Notes under the pieces: model-generated | The model's input: only the letters and a program-made list of their open reading frames with translations | Database searches by the model: none | What the model was told of the DNA's origin: nothing | Shown: positions 13,032 to 24,718 of the stretch, one piece after another | Layout of the letters: each line of letters starts with the position of its first letter | Position numbering within the stretch: position 1 is the stretch's first letter | Position numbers and translations under genes: made by a program | Assembly: GCA_023630585.1 (NCBI GenBank) | Contig: CM042555.1 | Location: 16,450,001-16,514,000 of the forward strand | From: Cranoglanis bouderius | Lineage: Eukaryota; Chordata; Actinopteri; Siluriformes; Cranoglanididae | Direction: 5' to 3' | DNA: 64,000 nt

Positions 13032-13330
13032 TCTTCTCTTTCATGCATGCATAGACATAAAAACTGGGTTGCGACAACAGTCACAAGTAGACTTTTGATT
13101 ACGCTCCCTGAAGAAATGTGCTTTCACAAAGACACAGCCTTGAGCATAAAGTGCAGTGGACAGAACCGTCACTCAGAAAATTAACTGTAAAAAATATATG
13201 CTTTCAAAGGTTTCAAATGTTTTCCAATTCAGCTGTGTGTAATCAAAGCACTCAATATGACAAAGTGAGAGAGAATGAAGTGAAGTGAGAGAGAGAACCG
13301 GAGCAGGATATATGAGTGGATAGAAACATT

Positions 13331-13349
13331 GGGGGGGGGGGGGGGGGGG
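13331..13349 (+). repeat. long G homopolymer
   Basis: An uninterrupted run of about 19 G after GAAACATT. Length may be imprecise because homopolymers are error-prone. Confidence 0.8.
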
Positions 13350-13685
13350 AGGAAAGGAAGGGGAAAAAAGTGGCCTTCAGTTTGATTTGAGGTGTTCTGG
13401 CCTTGCCTTGATCTCTGGCCCCAGGATTAATGTAGTCTTATGTCTGGAAAATTACTTTATGAACCAATAAAAGACACTTATTTATTCCACAGCATCTCAT
13501 CTGTCATGCTGCACTCAAAGCACAAATTTGTTCCCACTGACTTGCTGCACTTCTCTTTATGTGTAAGCTACGAGTCAATGTGTGAGCACAAAGGTCCAAC
13601 CATGAGCCCAACAGCAGGACCTCAAAACTAGTGTTAAAGGAAACCGTTGGCTAAAAATATTTTGAGTAATACGTCAATCAGTAAT

Positions 13686-13965
13686 AAGGAGTGTGGGGTA
13701 ATATACACTCACATAACACTTCAATTCTTTGTGGCATGGATTCCACAAGATGTTGGAAACATATCTTAAAGATTCTGGTCCATATTGACATGATTGCATG
13801 CTGCAAATCTCCCGTTCTACCACATCCCAAAAGTGTTTTACTAGATTCATATCCGGTGACTGGGAAGCTACTGGCCTGTATCTGCATGATTTTATGCATT
13901 GTGCTGCAGCCAGATGATTGGCTTATTAGATAATTGCATGAATGAGTAAGTGCACAGTACTCAGC
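13686..13965 (-). mobile_element. Tc1 transposase 3' end
   Basis: The minus strand reads MSIWTRIFKICFQHLVESMP, the C-terminal block of the fish Tc1 family whose other parts form the foldback copies at 29 kb, 56 kb and 62 kb. Confidence 0.7.
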
Positions 13966-14587
13966 AAGTGTAAATTAGGAAGCAGTTACCATAATGCGAA
14001 CATGATAAGAGTGTGGGGAGGCTGCCCCTTAAGATAATAATGACACAGAGCTTCTTTCTGTAGTGTGGCATAAGATTGGACATCACTTGTGGTAGGATCT
14101 TGGACTCTCCTTCATGCACAACATTTTGAGCTGCTTTATATTTTTAGTCAGAGGGAATTTTTGTAAGCTGTCCCCATTTCCCCCCCCCTTTTGGAACATA
14201 TTCCAAGTTTGATTTCAGTTTTTCCACAACACCCAATTCCAGTTGTATTGCCAATGATACTTGGTTGAAGTTCAGTATACCAAGAAACAGAATGTTTGAC
14301 CACAAGTGACAGGGTCCTGAGGTTTGGTTTGGCTGTTTATTTTTCTGGCATATTTGTTTGGTTCCACTTGTACCCTTAGAGCAGACATATTCCAATTCTT
14401 TTCTCCATATGGCCCACTTCTCAGGTTTTTTTTTTTTTTTTTTGAGAACTTGTGTCCTTCCCACCAGAATTGTCAAACATTATTTTAATCACTATAAAAT
14501 TATCATTATCATTTAGCTCAAAAAGTGCTGTTGATGAACTAAACCATTCCCTATTTACTTTGACAGAAAGTGAAGGTGCAACATCAT

Positions 14588-14681
14588 TGCATCTTTCAAG
14601 CACCATGTGCCCTGTCCCTGGTATTCAAAATATTGTGAGAAGGAATTGCAGGGGCGGGGCACATGGTGCTTGAAAGATGCA
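14588..14681. repeat. perfect 25-bp inverted repeat with 44-nt loop
   Basis: TGCATCTTTCAAGCACCATG (plus TGCCC) at 14588-14612 is exactly complementary to 14657-14681. The loop is not palindromic. Origin unknown. Confidence 0.85.
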
Positions 14682-15535
14682 CAGATGTAAATCGAATCAA
14701 TGTAAAACAAATGCTATGGCCTTTGCAGTCACCTATGGGAGATTTTGGAGTGACATGACTACTACCATCAAAACACCAACTGAGGGAATTTCTTTTGAAA
14801 TGATGGTGCTCATCCCTCCTGTACATGTCCAGAGACTTGCGGAATCTCCACCGAGGCACACTGAAGCTGTTCAGGTGGCTTGTGGTGTCCCAAAACTAAG
14901 ACGATTGCCCTCGAAACAGATGTGTTTTCTTTCTCCTTTTTGTAAAAACAGAAACACACGAGTTGGCATGTTAGTGAAGGGTGGGGTGATCTCAGATTGG
15001 ATTTCCTGGTAGTCCACCATAAACAGAGGAAACAGTCGACAGAGAAGTTTTATAAGATTCTTTATACATTCATTCTTTGCTCTAATTAGATTATATTTGT
15101 GTGTAAGTAAGAATCTGCTATAGGCACAAAAGCCTGAGCCCCAAGGCCTCCATGCAAATGAACAGAGGGACTGCTTTATATCATGAGACCTTGGCCCAAC
15201 CAAACAAACCCCATTTGGACTGCATTTGCAGACCACAGTTTTGTTTAATGATCTGCCATATGCTTCATATCTCCTTGAAATGTGATTTAAATCAATACAA
15301 TTTCATTTCCATGCATGAATCATGGCTTTCTAGGCTTATGTATAGTGACGATGTTTGGGATTTTGAGGTTATATCCGCCATGTTCCTTTTGATTAGGAAT
15401 TAATGTAGCATCTGTTTGAGACTATGCATAATATTACTATATGCAGTATATATATATTTTGCCTGCAGTGCTGTGGTTGAACGGCCTGTGTTGTAATTTG
15501 TAAGTTTGTATCAATTCTTCTTTGGGAATTCATAG

Positions 15536-15604
15536 GTACCTGACACGGATATCTTGTTTGTTGACGTTGTTTGTCCAGTTGAGACAGTCATTGAGAAAGT
15601 ACAG
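15536..15604 (+). CDS. possible isolated 69-nt phase-0 exon, unassigned
   Basis: A fully open 23-codon segment begins right after a pyrimidine-rich tract ending in catag, and is followed by a donor (CAG|GTAACA). It reads VPDTDILFVDVVCPVETVIE plus KVQ. The length is a multiple of three with both splice signals present, but no neighbouring exon was found and no family is recognised. It may be chance or a remnant. Confidence 0.2.
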
Positions 15605-16089
15605 GTAACAGATTCATTGTTTTCAAATAGAGCAAATATATGTATTGCCTCACAGCTTCATCCATCATTGGTTGAATTACAATTTATTCCAAACACATAA
15701 CACAAGACATATTTTGTGATTTTCAGAGGACAATAAAAATTATGAGAATTTACTATTCAGTGTGAGTTACTATGTTTCAGTAAAAAAGTAAGCAGAGTGC
15801 CACATTTAAATACATTCTTTATTGCATGTAAAACTACACACATAGCATTATTATTATTTTCCACAGTCACCTGCCTAAAATATGTTAATATAAAAAGCAA
15901 AAATGAAAGGACCTTGTTTTTGTTTAAATTGTTTTGTACTTAAAAAAAAAAAAAAATAAAAAAAAAATTTGCTTTAATATTTGTAAAAGCTGTTTAAAGG
16001 TGACCTGTTTGGCAATTGAGGTAATTATGTGATTATGATGGGAACAGTTATTTTAACTTATGTACAGATTATGATAAACTGGATAACAA

Positions 16090-16265
16090 AGGGACTTATT
16101 TAAATCTGGAAATGAAGCTGACCAAAAATCAACACTGAAAAGCAATGAATTATCAACACTGATTCAATATTATTTAGCAATGGATATTCAACCTCAACCA
16201 AAATGATGGTTCTGATGGAATTTCGACATTGAATCAATGTCACCTTGCTATCTGGGTTGGTTCAG
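16090..16265 (+). repeat. fish MITE-like fragment
   Basis: CAACACTGATTCAATATTAT and TTGAATCAATGTCACCTTGC resemble a common fish non-autonomous repeat. Low complexity, no ends defined. Confidence 0.35.
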
Positions 16266-17071
16266 CCCAAGTTGTGTTAAGTTCTATGAGTCTCCTTTCA
16301 TTTGAGATAAGATATAAAACACTGAAATGTATAATGAAGTATAATGATTTTGCTTGTAAATTGTTTTCAATTTTTAAAAAGTGTTTCACGTGCATTTTAT
16401 TTCACATTTTCCTCACTGATATGTTTGAAGACCGCAGGCCAACGGTAGGACCTCCGTGCGCCCTCTAGTGGCCAATATCACTAACACTGTGGAGGCCATA
16501 TGGACACAAATAATGAACAAATATACTGTACATACCAAATACCGAAATGCAAATTTGATCTGATCTTTTTTTTTTTTGTTACAGTGTTTTTATAAGAACC
16601 AAAGAAGTCTGTATTACATCACCCTGAGTGAAACTTAATACAGTGAATTTGACCAGTTTGACTGTCTCTAATCAACAGTTTATATTTGATCAAAGCAACA
16701 GAGATGTTCTGTGCAATTGTCCATGTGAAAATATATTACCAACCTCATCCAAATAGAGGATGGCTGGAAGCTAATATATATATATCATTTGTTTTACTTC
16801 ACTCTCAATGGAGTCTTTAACAACAAAACGAAATGAAGATATATAAAATGGGATTGTTCTACAGCCTTGGAGAAGAGAACTCTACCATATAAAGATAAAT
16901 CTCTTTCAAGTCACTCTTTCAAATTGAATATATTCCCTTAAAAAAAAATAAAAAAATCCTCCCAGAGTGTCTGACTGCAAGGTTTTTCATTATATGAATG
17001 ACCAGGTATTTCACTGTATCCTTTACCAGAATATTTGTTTTCACATCAATGAATCATGAAGGTACTGTATT

Positions 17072-17074
17072 AAA

Positions 17075-17125
<51 letters not shown>
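17072..17125 (+). repeat. (AAT)n microsatellite
   Basis: About 18 triplets. Confidence 0.95.
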
Positions 17126-17821
17126 TTAATCAAACCTGAAGTGTAAGAAAACTGAATCTGTGACAAGAAACATCAAACTTTTTTTTTTCCCCCTCACTCT
17201 CCTAGTGATTTTTGGGGACAACAAAATAAAATAGAATAAAATCTTCATTACCATGTCATGCATGCAATGACATATCAAAAAGTCAGTTAAACTAAAAATC
17301 CATAGTAAAAAGAAAGCAAAATTCTCACTAATCCACTAAACTTAGTAATGAAGACTGATAAACAGTAAACGTACTTCAACATATGTGCCAAATAGATGTT
17401 GTCCATGACTGTAATTTAAATAACTAGTGAATGAACTGAATAAAAGTGTATTGTTAATAGTAACTGTGTGGAGACACCGATTGGACAGCAACGTACACAT
17501 TCATTCATCATGTATTTCCGGTTTCTTTCCTTTCCCTCTCTTGTCCACTAGCATGGGGGCTATTTGAGTCATTAAACCAGTTTCAATCAATTACAGCATC
17601 AGAGTACAAAAGCAGGTTGTCTACTCCTATCCTCTGGGAACAAATGCCTGGGTTAGTTGCTGTTTGTTGTTTAGTAGAAACAGTGGAGGATTAACAGTCA
17701 GTGTCACCGAGATGCCGGAAAGCACAGAGGATAACCGCAGATTTCTTAAAACCATCCTTGTGTTGAGATGATGAACAATATCAAGTTCTGCGTTCCGGCT
17801 TTTGAAAGCTTTGTGCTGTTG

Positions 17822-18043
17822 TTATTTTCCTAAATCTGTATGATGGCTTTCAGAAGGCTGGCTGTGATCAAACCAGCGAGGGTAGACACGTATAGTCTGC
17901 GGTTTATAGAATTGGACATTCTGGTCTGTAGAGCGTTCGTGGTCTGATGCGAGCTCGCGCAGGACTACGCCCCTCGAATGGCTCTCTAATTGCTGAACGT
18001 GCTCCTGGTACCCCATGCTCCATAACGAGCTTTCACAAAGCAT
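17822..18043 (-). CDS. candidate small protein (73 codons), unrecognised, second exon of a possible TATA-driven gene
   Basis: On the minus strand a 222-nt ORF starts MLCESSLWSMGYQEHVQQLE and ends DLGK. Its ATG lies immediately after a splice-acceptor-like tag (18044-18045). Upstream (higher coordinates) is a strong donor GAG|GTAAGTG at 18162/18161, giving a 118-nt intron with a poly-T tract of about 20, and before that TATAAAAG at 18235-18242. The ORF is polar, with repeated H, Q, R and S, a YPRWFDHSQ segment, and no signal peptide or membrane helix. I do not recognise a family. It could be a small vertebrate gene, a lncRNA with a chance ORF, or the remains of a longer gene. Surrounding bases are richer in CpG than neighbouring DNA. 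Confidence 0.35.
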   Translation of the reverse strand: MLCESSLWSMGYQEHVQQLESHSRGVVLRELASDHERSTDQNVQFYKPQTIRVYPRWFDHSQPSESHHTDLGK

Positions 18044-18161
18044 CTATGTAAAGTGGAAATTTTTGTTAATATACAAGATGAATGTGCAAAAAAAAAAAAA
18101 AAAAAAAGAATATTACTTTTGTAGTAGGAATAAACTGAAGAGAAGAACAAAACACACTTAC

Positions 18162-18242
18162 CTCGTTATGTTCTTCTGTGTGTGAGTCAGCGACAGTCAG
18201 GAGTTGTAAAAGCTATGACCATTCACACATCCAGCTTTTATA
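18162..18242 (-). promoter_or_regulatory. TATA box plus short leader exon for the candidate small gene
   Basis: TATAAAAG sits at 18235-18242 on the minus strand. A start about 30 nt downstream would fall near 18,208 and give a leader exon of roughly 45 nt ending at the consensus donor at 18162/18161. The TATA box and donor are seen; the transcription start is inferred. Confidence 0.35.
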
Positions 18243-18639
18243 CCCAACTTTATGGCAGGGTTGTCGGAGGAATAGGACACCTGACGCATAACTATAAAGC
18301 CAAAATGTTCTTCTTTATTGAACACAAGTATACGATTTCTCATAAAATTTGGGGATTTTGTGAGACATAAATTTCTTGGTAGTTTCCGTGTTTTCGTTTT
18401 GTTTTCCAAATTGTAAACATGCATGCCAGGTAGATTGACGTGCAGGTAGAAATACCAAAGCTTTCGTCTTTATGGGGTAGTTATGGGGTAGACTGAACTC
18501 TGGACTTGTACGGACTTTCCCTGGAGCAGAGTAAACAGAAAAGTAAAACAAAAAGATTAGTAAGCCAATATTTTGGGAAGTCTAAGTTAATGAGTATAAT
18601 AATCAAATTACAATATGGCCTAAAACCATATCTACACAA

Positions 18640-19520
18640 ACAAGGTTCAAGGTTCTTTATCTGTCACATACATATTACATACGTGCGATGTAATGTAGTG
18701 AAATGTTTTTCCTTAGCAACTTCTATGATAACATTCTATGATAAAATAGAATGTAGTAAAAATAAAAATATAATAGGGTAGGCGGGTTAAATAATATAGA
18801 CTGTGGAATAAAAGAAAAATATATATAAATATGATGTGAGAATGGATTATAATAGGCTATGATGCGTGTAAGCAGATGTACAGAGTTGTAAGGAGTAAAT
18901 AGGGATTATATAATGTGCAAAATTATTTATTCCTCTTCCTCTATAGTGCAAATAGATATGTGGGTTGTGTGTGAGGTATCGCTGGGTGTGTGAGGTAGGA
19001 GTATGCAAGTGGATTTGTTCATTAGCCGGATTGCCTGAGGGTAGAAACTTCTCCTGAGTCTCTCTGTGGTGGTCCTCAGGATCTGGTAGCGTTTCCCTGA
19101 TGGGAGCACTGTGAAGAGTCTGCGTCCAGGGTGGTGAAAGTCATTTATAATTCTCTTGGCCCTGGTCCTGCATCGCTGGGTGTAGATGTCTGTGATGCAG
19201 GGGAGAGAAGTCTTGATGGCCTTCTCTGCTGCCCTCACCACTCTTGATAGCGACTGTCGGTCCTGGGCTGTGGTGCTGCCGAACCAGGCGGTGATGCTTC
19301 CTGTGAGAAGGCTTTCCACAGCCCCAGTGTAGAAAGCCCTCAACACCTTGTGGGAGACCTTCAACCTGGCCAGGCGGCATAGATGGTAGAGGCGCTGACG
19401 CGCCTTTGTCCCTACGCTGTTCGAATGTGTTGACCAGGAGAGGTCTTCTGTGATGTGGACTCCTAAGTATTTGAAGCTGCTCACCCTCTCAACTCTCAAC
19501 ATATGAACTGAATACAGCAC
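18640..19520 (-). mobile_element. 3' end of a LINE (L2/CR1/Rex1-type)
   Basis: A 197-codon minus-strand ORF (18927-19520) matches the region after the RT fingers of fish LINEs: FKYLGVHITEDLSWSTH, ITAWFGSTTAQDRQSL, YTQRCRTRAKRIINDFHHPG, FYPQAIRLMN. The 3' UTR continues to about 18,640. 5'-truncated. Exact clade uncertain. Confidence 0.8.
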
Positions 19521-19699
19521 TCATATTCCTTGGTAAATGTTTCAGAAATTAAAAGCAAATGAAAACAGGAGCAAAACTAAAGTAGGAGTATTATTAACTT
19601 GGCAATAATTTAAATTCTAAAGTCCAAAATTTTTTGTTACTCCTTTGACTCATTCATTTCACTTACAGCTGCTGGTGTGCTATCATCAACATATGTGAA

Positions 19700-20430
19700 T
19701 ATGTAGGTTTGCCTATAACACTGTACACTAGATAACCATAGGTCTATAAACTCCAGATAATGGGGACTATGAGAACTACCAGGCACAACAAAGTAATGAT
19801 TTATGGTGAGGCCAGTTGTGGACCAGTGCATCCTGCCCGGATCTGCCAGGGAAAACAACAAGTGGCAATTGCTCAGAAATTACAGTATATCTTACCTGGT
19901 GAAGAGATGGCACCAGGATGCACCATGGGAAGAAGGCAAGCCGGCGGAGGCAGTGTGATGCTCTGGCCAATGTTCTGCTGGGAAACTTGGGTCCTGGCAT
20001 TCATGTGGATATTACTTTGAAACGTACCACCTGCCTAAACATTGTTGCACACCAAGTACACCCCTTCATGGCAACGGTATTCCCTAATGTCAGTGGCCTC
20101 TTTCAGCAGGATAATGCGCCCTGACACACTGCAAAAATTGTTCAGGAACGGTTTGAGGAACATGACAAAGAGTTCAAGGTGTTGACTCGGCCTCCAACTT
20201 CCTCAGATCTCAGTCCGATCGAGCATCTGTGGGATGTGCTGGACAAACAAGTCCGATCCACGGAGGCCCCACCTCGCAACTTACAGGACTTAAAGGATCT
20301 GCTGCTAACGTCTTGGTGCCAGATACCAGAGCACACCTTCAGAGGTCTTGTGGAGTCCAGGCCTTGAAGGGTCAGAGCTGTTTCGGTGGCACAAGGGGGA
20401 CCTGCACAATATTAGTCAGCTGGTTTTAAT
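19700..20430 (+). mobile_element. degenerate Tc1-like copy, catalytic half
   Basis: Reading frames give GGGSVMLWPMFCWE (about 19,940), FQQDNAP (20,105) and DLSPIEHLWDVLDKQVRS (20,190-20,260), ending in the GGTTTTAATGTTATGG terminus near 20,437. Frameshifts and stops throughout. Confidence 0.75.
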
Positions 20431-20466
20431 GTTATGGTTGATTGTTGTATAGATGCAAATGTGCAA

Positions 20467-20469
<3 letters not shown>

Positions 20470-20540
<71 letters not shown>
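20470..20540 (+). repeat. compound (GT)n-(TA)n microsatellite
   Basis: A GT run of about 19 units passes into an AT run of about 17 units at 20,507. Poly-Val-Cys and Tyr-Ile reading frames across it are not genes. Confidence 0.95.
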
Positions 20541-20542
<2 letters not shown>

Positions 20543-20673
20543 CAAATGAAACAGCAAAAATGGAGGAAAAATGTGATTGTGATTGTTGGTGTCAGATGTT
20601 CCTGTTTTCCAATTCTGTGGACGGAAAATACTTAGAACCTTGAGATGAAACTGGACAGCTGGAGATTGGAAAA

Positions 20674-20676
<3 letters not shown>

Positions 20677-20709
<33 letters not shown>
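20677..20709 (+). repeat. (GA)n microsatellite
   Basis: Pure GA run between two GT arrays upstream of gucy1b2. Confidence 0.9.
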
Positions 20710-20711
<2 letters not shown>

Positions 20712-20827
20712 CAACTGAGTAACTGCAATGTACTTAAGTAATTATTGAAATAATAATAATAAATATTTAATTACATAACTCTCTGTCATTTTCTTTCTCA
20801 GAGCAGTAATTAACTTAATTAACTGCA

Positions 20828-20830
<3 letters not shown>

Positions 20831-20908
<78 letters not shown>
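20831..20908 (+). repeat. (TG)39 microsatellite upstream of gucy1b2
   Basis: A pure run of 78 bp, ending 158 bp before the start codon, so in or near the promoter. Confidence 0.95.
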
Positions 20909-20911
<3 letters not shown>

Positions 20912-21066
20912 AGAGCAGAGTAAGAGCTGGAAGGAGGGGTTTGATCTGCCATTAAGGGTCCATGTGAGTGAACTTGTATGTACTGGCCTTAAAGTAAAGC
21001 CCATCTGCAGACTCAATCCTTCAGCCTAGTGACAGTAGCAGCTACATTCACAACAGGACCGCCACA

Positions 21067-24000
21067 ATGGTAAGTACACACTCGCTCATTTTCTTTATAT
21101 ATTTCCATAACTGAGTGCAAATAAATAGTTAGTGTGTTGCCCTGCACTATAATAATGATGACTGTATTGAAATGATTCATATAGTTTATATTGCACTTAT
21201 TATTTCTGTGCACACATTTAAAATATGAATACTGAAACCAATTATGTAAATATATCAGGTTTTGCAGATATTGCTGCTTGTGAAATTATCAACATCTTGT
21301 GTGGTTAATTTGTGGGTGTGCGTGTGTGTGTGATATTCTCTAGTAGTATTACATCACAATCCGAATGCAGTAAGATGGTATGCTTTTGTGAATAATGAGT
21401 CATCATGTTTTCTTTCGACCATCCATATGTTCTCCTGATAGTACGGCTTCATTAACACATGTTTGAGGACGTTAGTGGTCGAGAGGTTTGGAGAAGAGAC
21501 ATGGGAGCAGCTGAGGTATGTGGGTAAATACTTTATGAAAGCAGCCTTCTCCGCTTTGGAGTGATTTGTCCTGCTCTTTTTTGACTAAAGTCATATTTCC
21601 TCAGGTTACTGGCAGACGTCCAAGACACCTTTATGACCTACGAAATTTACGACGATATCATCACTATTCGTCTGGTGCAAGAGGCTTGCAAAATGCTGGG
21701 TGAGACAAATTTTCATCATGTACCTAAACTACTTAGCTTTCTGTCTTTCAAATGCTGGGGTACACATGAAGTTGTAGCGGACGCTTTCCTGCTCTTATCA
21801 AAGTTTTTCTTTCTCTCAACTCACCAATTTTACCTTCTTCAGCTCACAAACATCGTCTGTTTCATAAGTGTGCTGAATTCCTGTTTAGAAATGCTCTGTA
21901 TGAGTCCAGGGTCAAATGCAGCATTGCTAAACTCAGACATGGATTTAAAAAGACAAAAGAAACAAGGGGGGGAAAAAAAAGGTAGCCAAAGGTTTTCAGC
22001 TGTTTGTGTGCAGTCTCTGTATGTGTGATGGCCTTGGAGACTGGTTTTGTGCTGTTTAGAGATAGAGTGAGATGGTGTTAACAATGTCCCCATGAAGGCT
22101 GTCCACTGAGAGCGGCGTGTCGCACAGGACGCCATTCGGGATGCAAGTCTTGTCCCTGGAAGTGTGCGGACAAGGACAGGTGTGAACCTCTGGACAGGTC
22201 ACACTCCTGAGTTCCTGGAAATGATAGACAGTGTAACTGAAATGTTTTGTCCCTTGTGTTTCAACTTGTAGATGTTTCTTCCGAGGTGGTGTTGAAGTTG
22301 TTTGGAGAATATTTCTTCAGCTTTTGTAAGATGTCTGGCTATGACACCATGCTGCGCACCCTCGGTGGAAATTTGGTTGAGTTCATTGAAAACCTTGATG
22401 CCCTCCATAGTTACCTGGCATTATCCTATCAGGTCTGATTTGGTACTATTGTCTTCTGCTAACTGTCTTCATCTTATTATTCTTATTCTTAGTGACTGCT
22501 TGACTTAATACAAGCCTCAGGCCGAGAATCTTTGCTTTTTTTTTTTTTTTTCTGCCACTACAACCATATATATTACCGTATATTATATATAAAGTGAACA
22601 GGAATTGTTAGTAAAATGTAGTTTTATGCCATTTAAGTACGTTAATTGTAAAAGGCACTTTATGTCCAGATGGCTGCTAGTTTCTTGTCATCTGCTATCT
22701 GCTAGATGAATTAATTAACGCTATTTACCGTTTTTTGTTGGTTTGTTCGTAGCAGTGAAGGCGATTAAACTGTATTATAACACAACACTGGTGAATTCTT
22801 GAATCTGATTGGACAGAAGGTGTTGATTAATGTTCTAGAACAGCAGCTCTGACAATAGCGCAGGTTTATATTAATGCACCGGTTCTAAAACGGTAGTGTT
22901 TCCATAGTAACAGCTAATTCACAGGGACAAGAGAGAAAAAATCTTAGAGAGGATCTTAAAGAATGTCTGTTTATGGCTAACATAACGGAAGTGATGACAT
23001 GAACTTGTTTCACAGACGTTTCCCGAAATTTAAACGTAACTATAAACGGATAAAAAAAAGTATGACACGCTGTTATAGGAATTAATCAACGTCAGGGTGG
23101 TATCAGCATGCCCAGATGTGTGTTAATCCTCACATAAAACATAAGAAGCTCCACTGTGTAGCGCTTTTAACAATGCACATTGTCACAAAGCAGGCTTTCA
23201 GAATGCTGGTGAACTTTTCAGTCCGTTTTGCCTCCTCAGGAGATGAACGCACCTTCTTTCCGTGTGGAGCGAACGGATGACGGCAGGACTCTTCTCCACT
23301 ATTACTCAGACAGGAAAGGACTCCACCATATAGTGCCTGGTACAGACAGCACAGACAAAATAAGAACTAATTGCTGCCAGTGTCTGAGATAACTGCTGTC
23401 TGACTTTCCCATTAACCGTAGTGGCCAATTCGAAAAAGCTGACAAAACACATTTCTTCTTTCTCTTTGCTGTTTCCATGACTACACCGCAGGCATAATTG
23501 AAGCGGTGGCAAAGGATTTCTTCGGCAGCAAAGTGACCATGAGCATCCTCGAGGAGCCGGAGGAGGCGGAGCGCACAGGAAAGAGGGAACATGTCATTTT
23601 CCTCATGACACAAACAAGCGAAGGGACAAACGATGAAACCCAAGCTGAAGAAGACGACGGTCGAGAGCAGGGAGAGGTCGTAGAGACGGTTAAGTCGGGT
23701 AGGACTACCTGTCACAGTGGTCATGTGCGTCACGCGGCCCAATATTCTCACGACGATTTAACAGTGAACAGCTAACATATTATGAACCTTCTCTGTCATA
23801 AAATGATGATAAAGTTTAAATATTTTTTTTCACATTTTGGTTCTGAAGCATACAGTATGTGCGTCTCATAACTTCATGCATATGTTTAAATACACCACAT
23901 AATACAGCTCTTTTATCTTTCTATTCCCAGACAGTATCCTTCACTCTTTCTGCCCGAGCTACCCGAAGAGACTGTGGATTGATGAGAAAGCCTTCTGCAA

Positions 24001-24610
24001 TGCTTTCCCTTTTCATATCGTGTTTGACCAAGATGTAAGATTTATTTATTTTATTTATTTATTTATTTATTTTGTGAATGTGCTTCATGGCAACGAGTGG
24101 GATTTTTTTATTATTATTATTATTATTATTTTTTTAGATTTACTTATTAAGATCCACACATTGTTATGTTAATGGAGGTGAAGACGGATGCAAGTGGAGA
24201 TAAAGATTTAATAATAAAGAAAACAAAACAGGATCTATGGGACTCAGGCAAAAAAACACAAAGACTAGGAAACATAAAACAATGAAAAATAACACAGCAA
24301 CAGGGAACGACAGCACGGAGCAACAAACGAAAGACAACGAGTGCAGTGCAAAAACGTGACTTATATATAAGTGCTCATTAACCCCAAACCCGAATCAGGT
24401 GCAGACAGTCATGTGACATGATCAGGTGAGGTGCAGTGGATGATGGGAATTGTAGTCTCTAGTTCTTTGCCGGTATTTACATGACACACAAACACAAAGC
24501 GTCATAGTCTATAGTTCTGAAATATTTTCCATTTAGCCCAATTTGGAACTTTTTTCCACAAAAGTTTTTGTATAATTAGGGATCCTTATCATATATATAT
24601 ATATATATAT

Positions 24611-24643
<33 letters not shown>

Positions 24644-24676
24644 GTGCAGAGCCACCATGCCATGACATTACTGCTA

Positions 24677-24718
<42 letters not shown>

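Larger units (their letters stand above)
15605..17821. other. intergenic, mostly low-complexity
   Basis: A-rich runs at 15,942-15,967, the AAT array, and the MITE-like fragment near 16.1 kb. No gene supported. Confidence 0.5.

Noticed and set aside
12578..13084. 168-codon minus-strand ORF
   Set aside because: Composed largely of CA and CT array translation.
14871..15236. 121-codon minus-strand ORF
   Set aside because: No recognisable motif, ordinary composition, no exon signals; consistent with chance in AT-rich DNA.
16920..17125. CRISPR-like or tandem array
   Set aside because: Only a triplet microsatellite; no spacer structure, and the DNA is vertebrate.
18315..18551. 78-codon minus-strand ORF upstream of the candidate small gene
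   Set aside because: Lies on the far side of the TATA box, has no splice signals or recognised motif; not used in the gene model.
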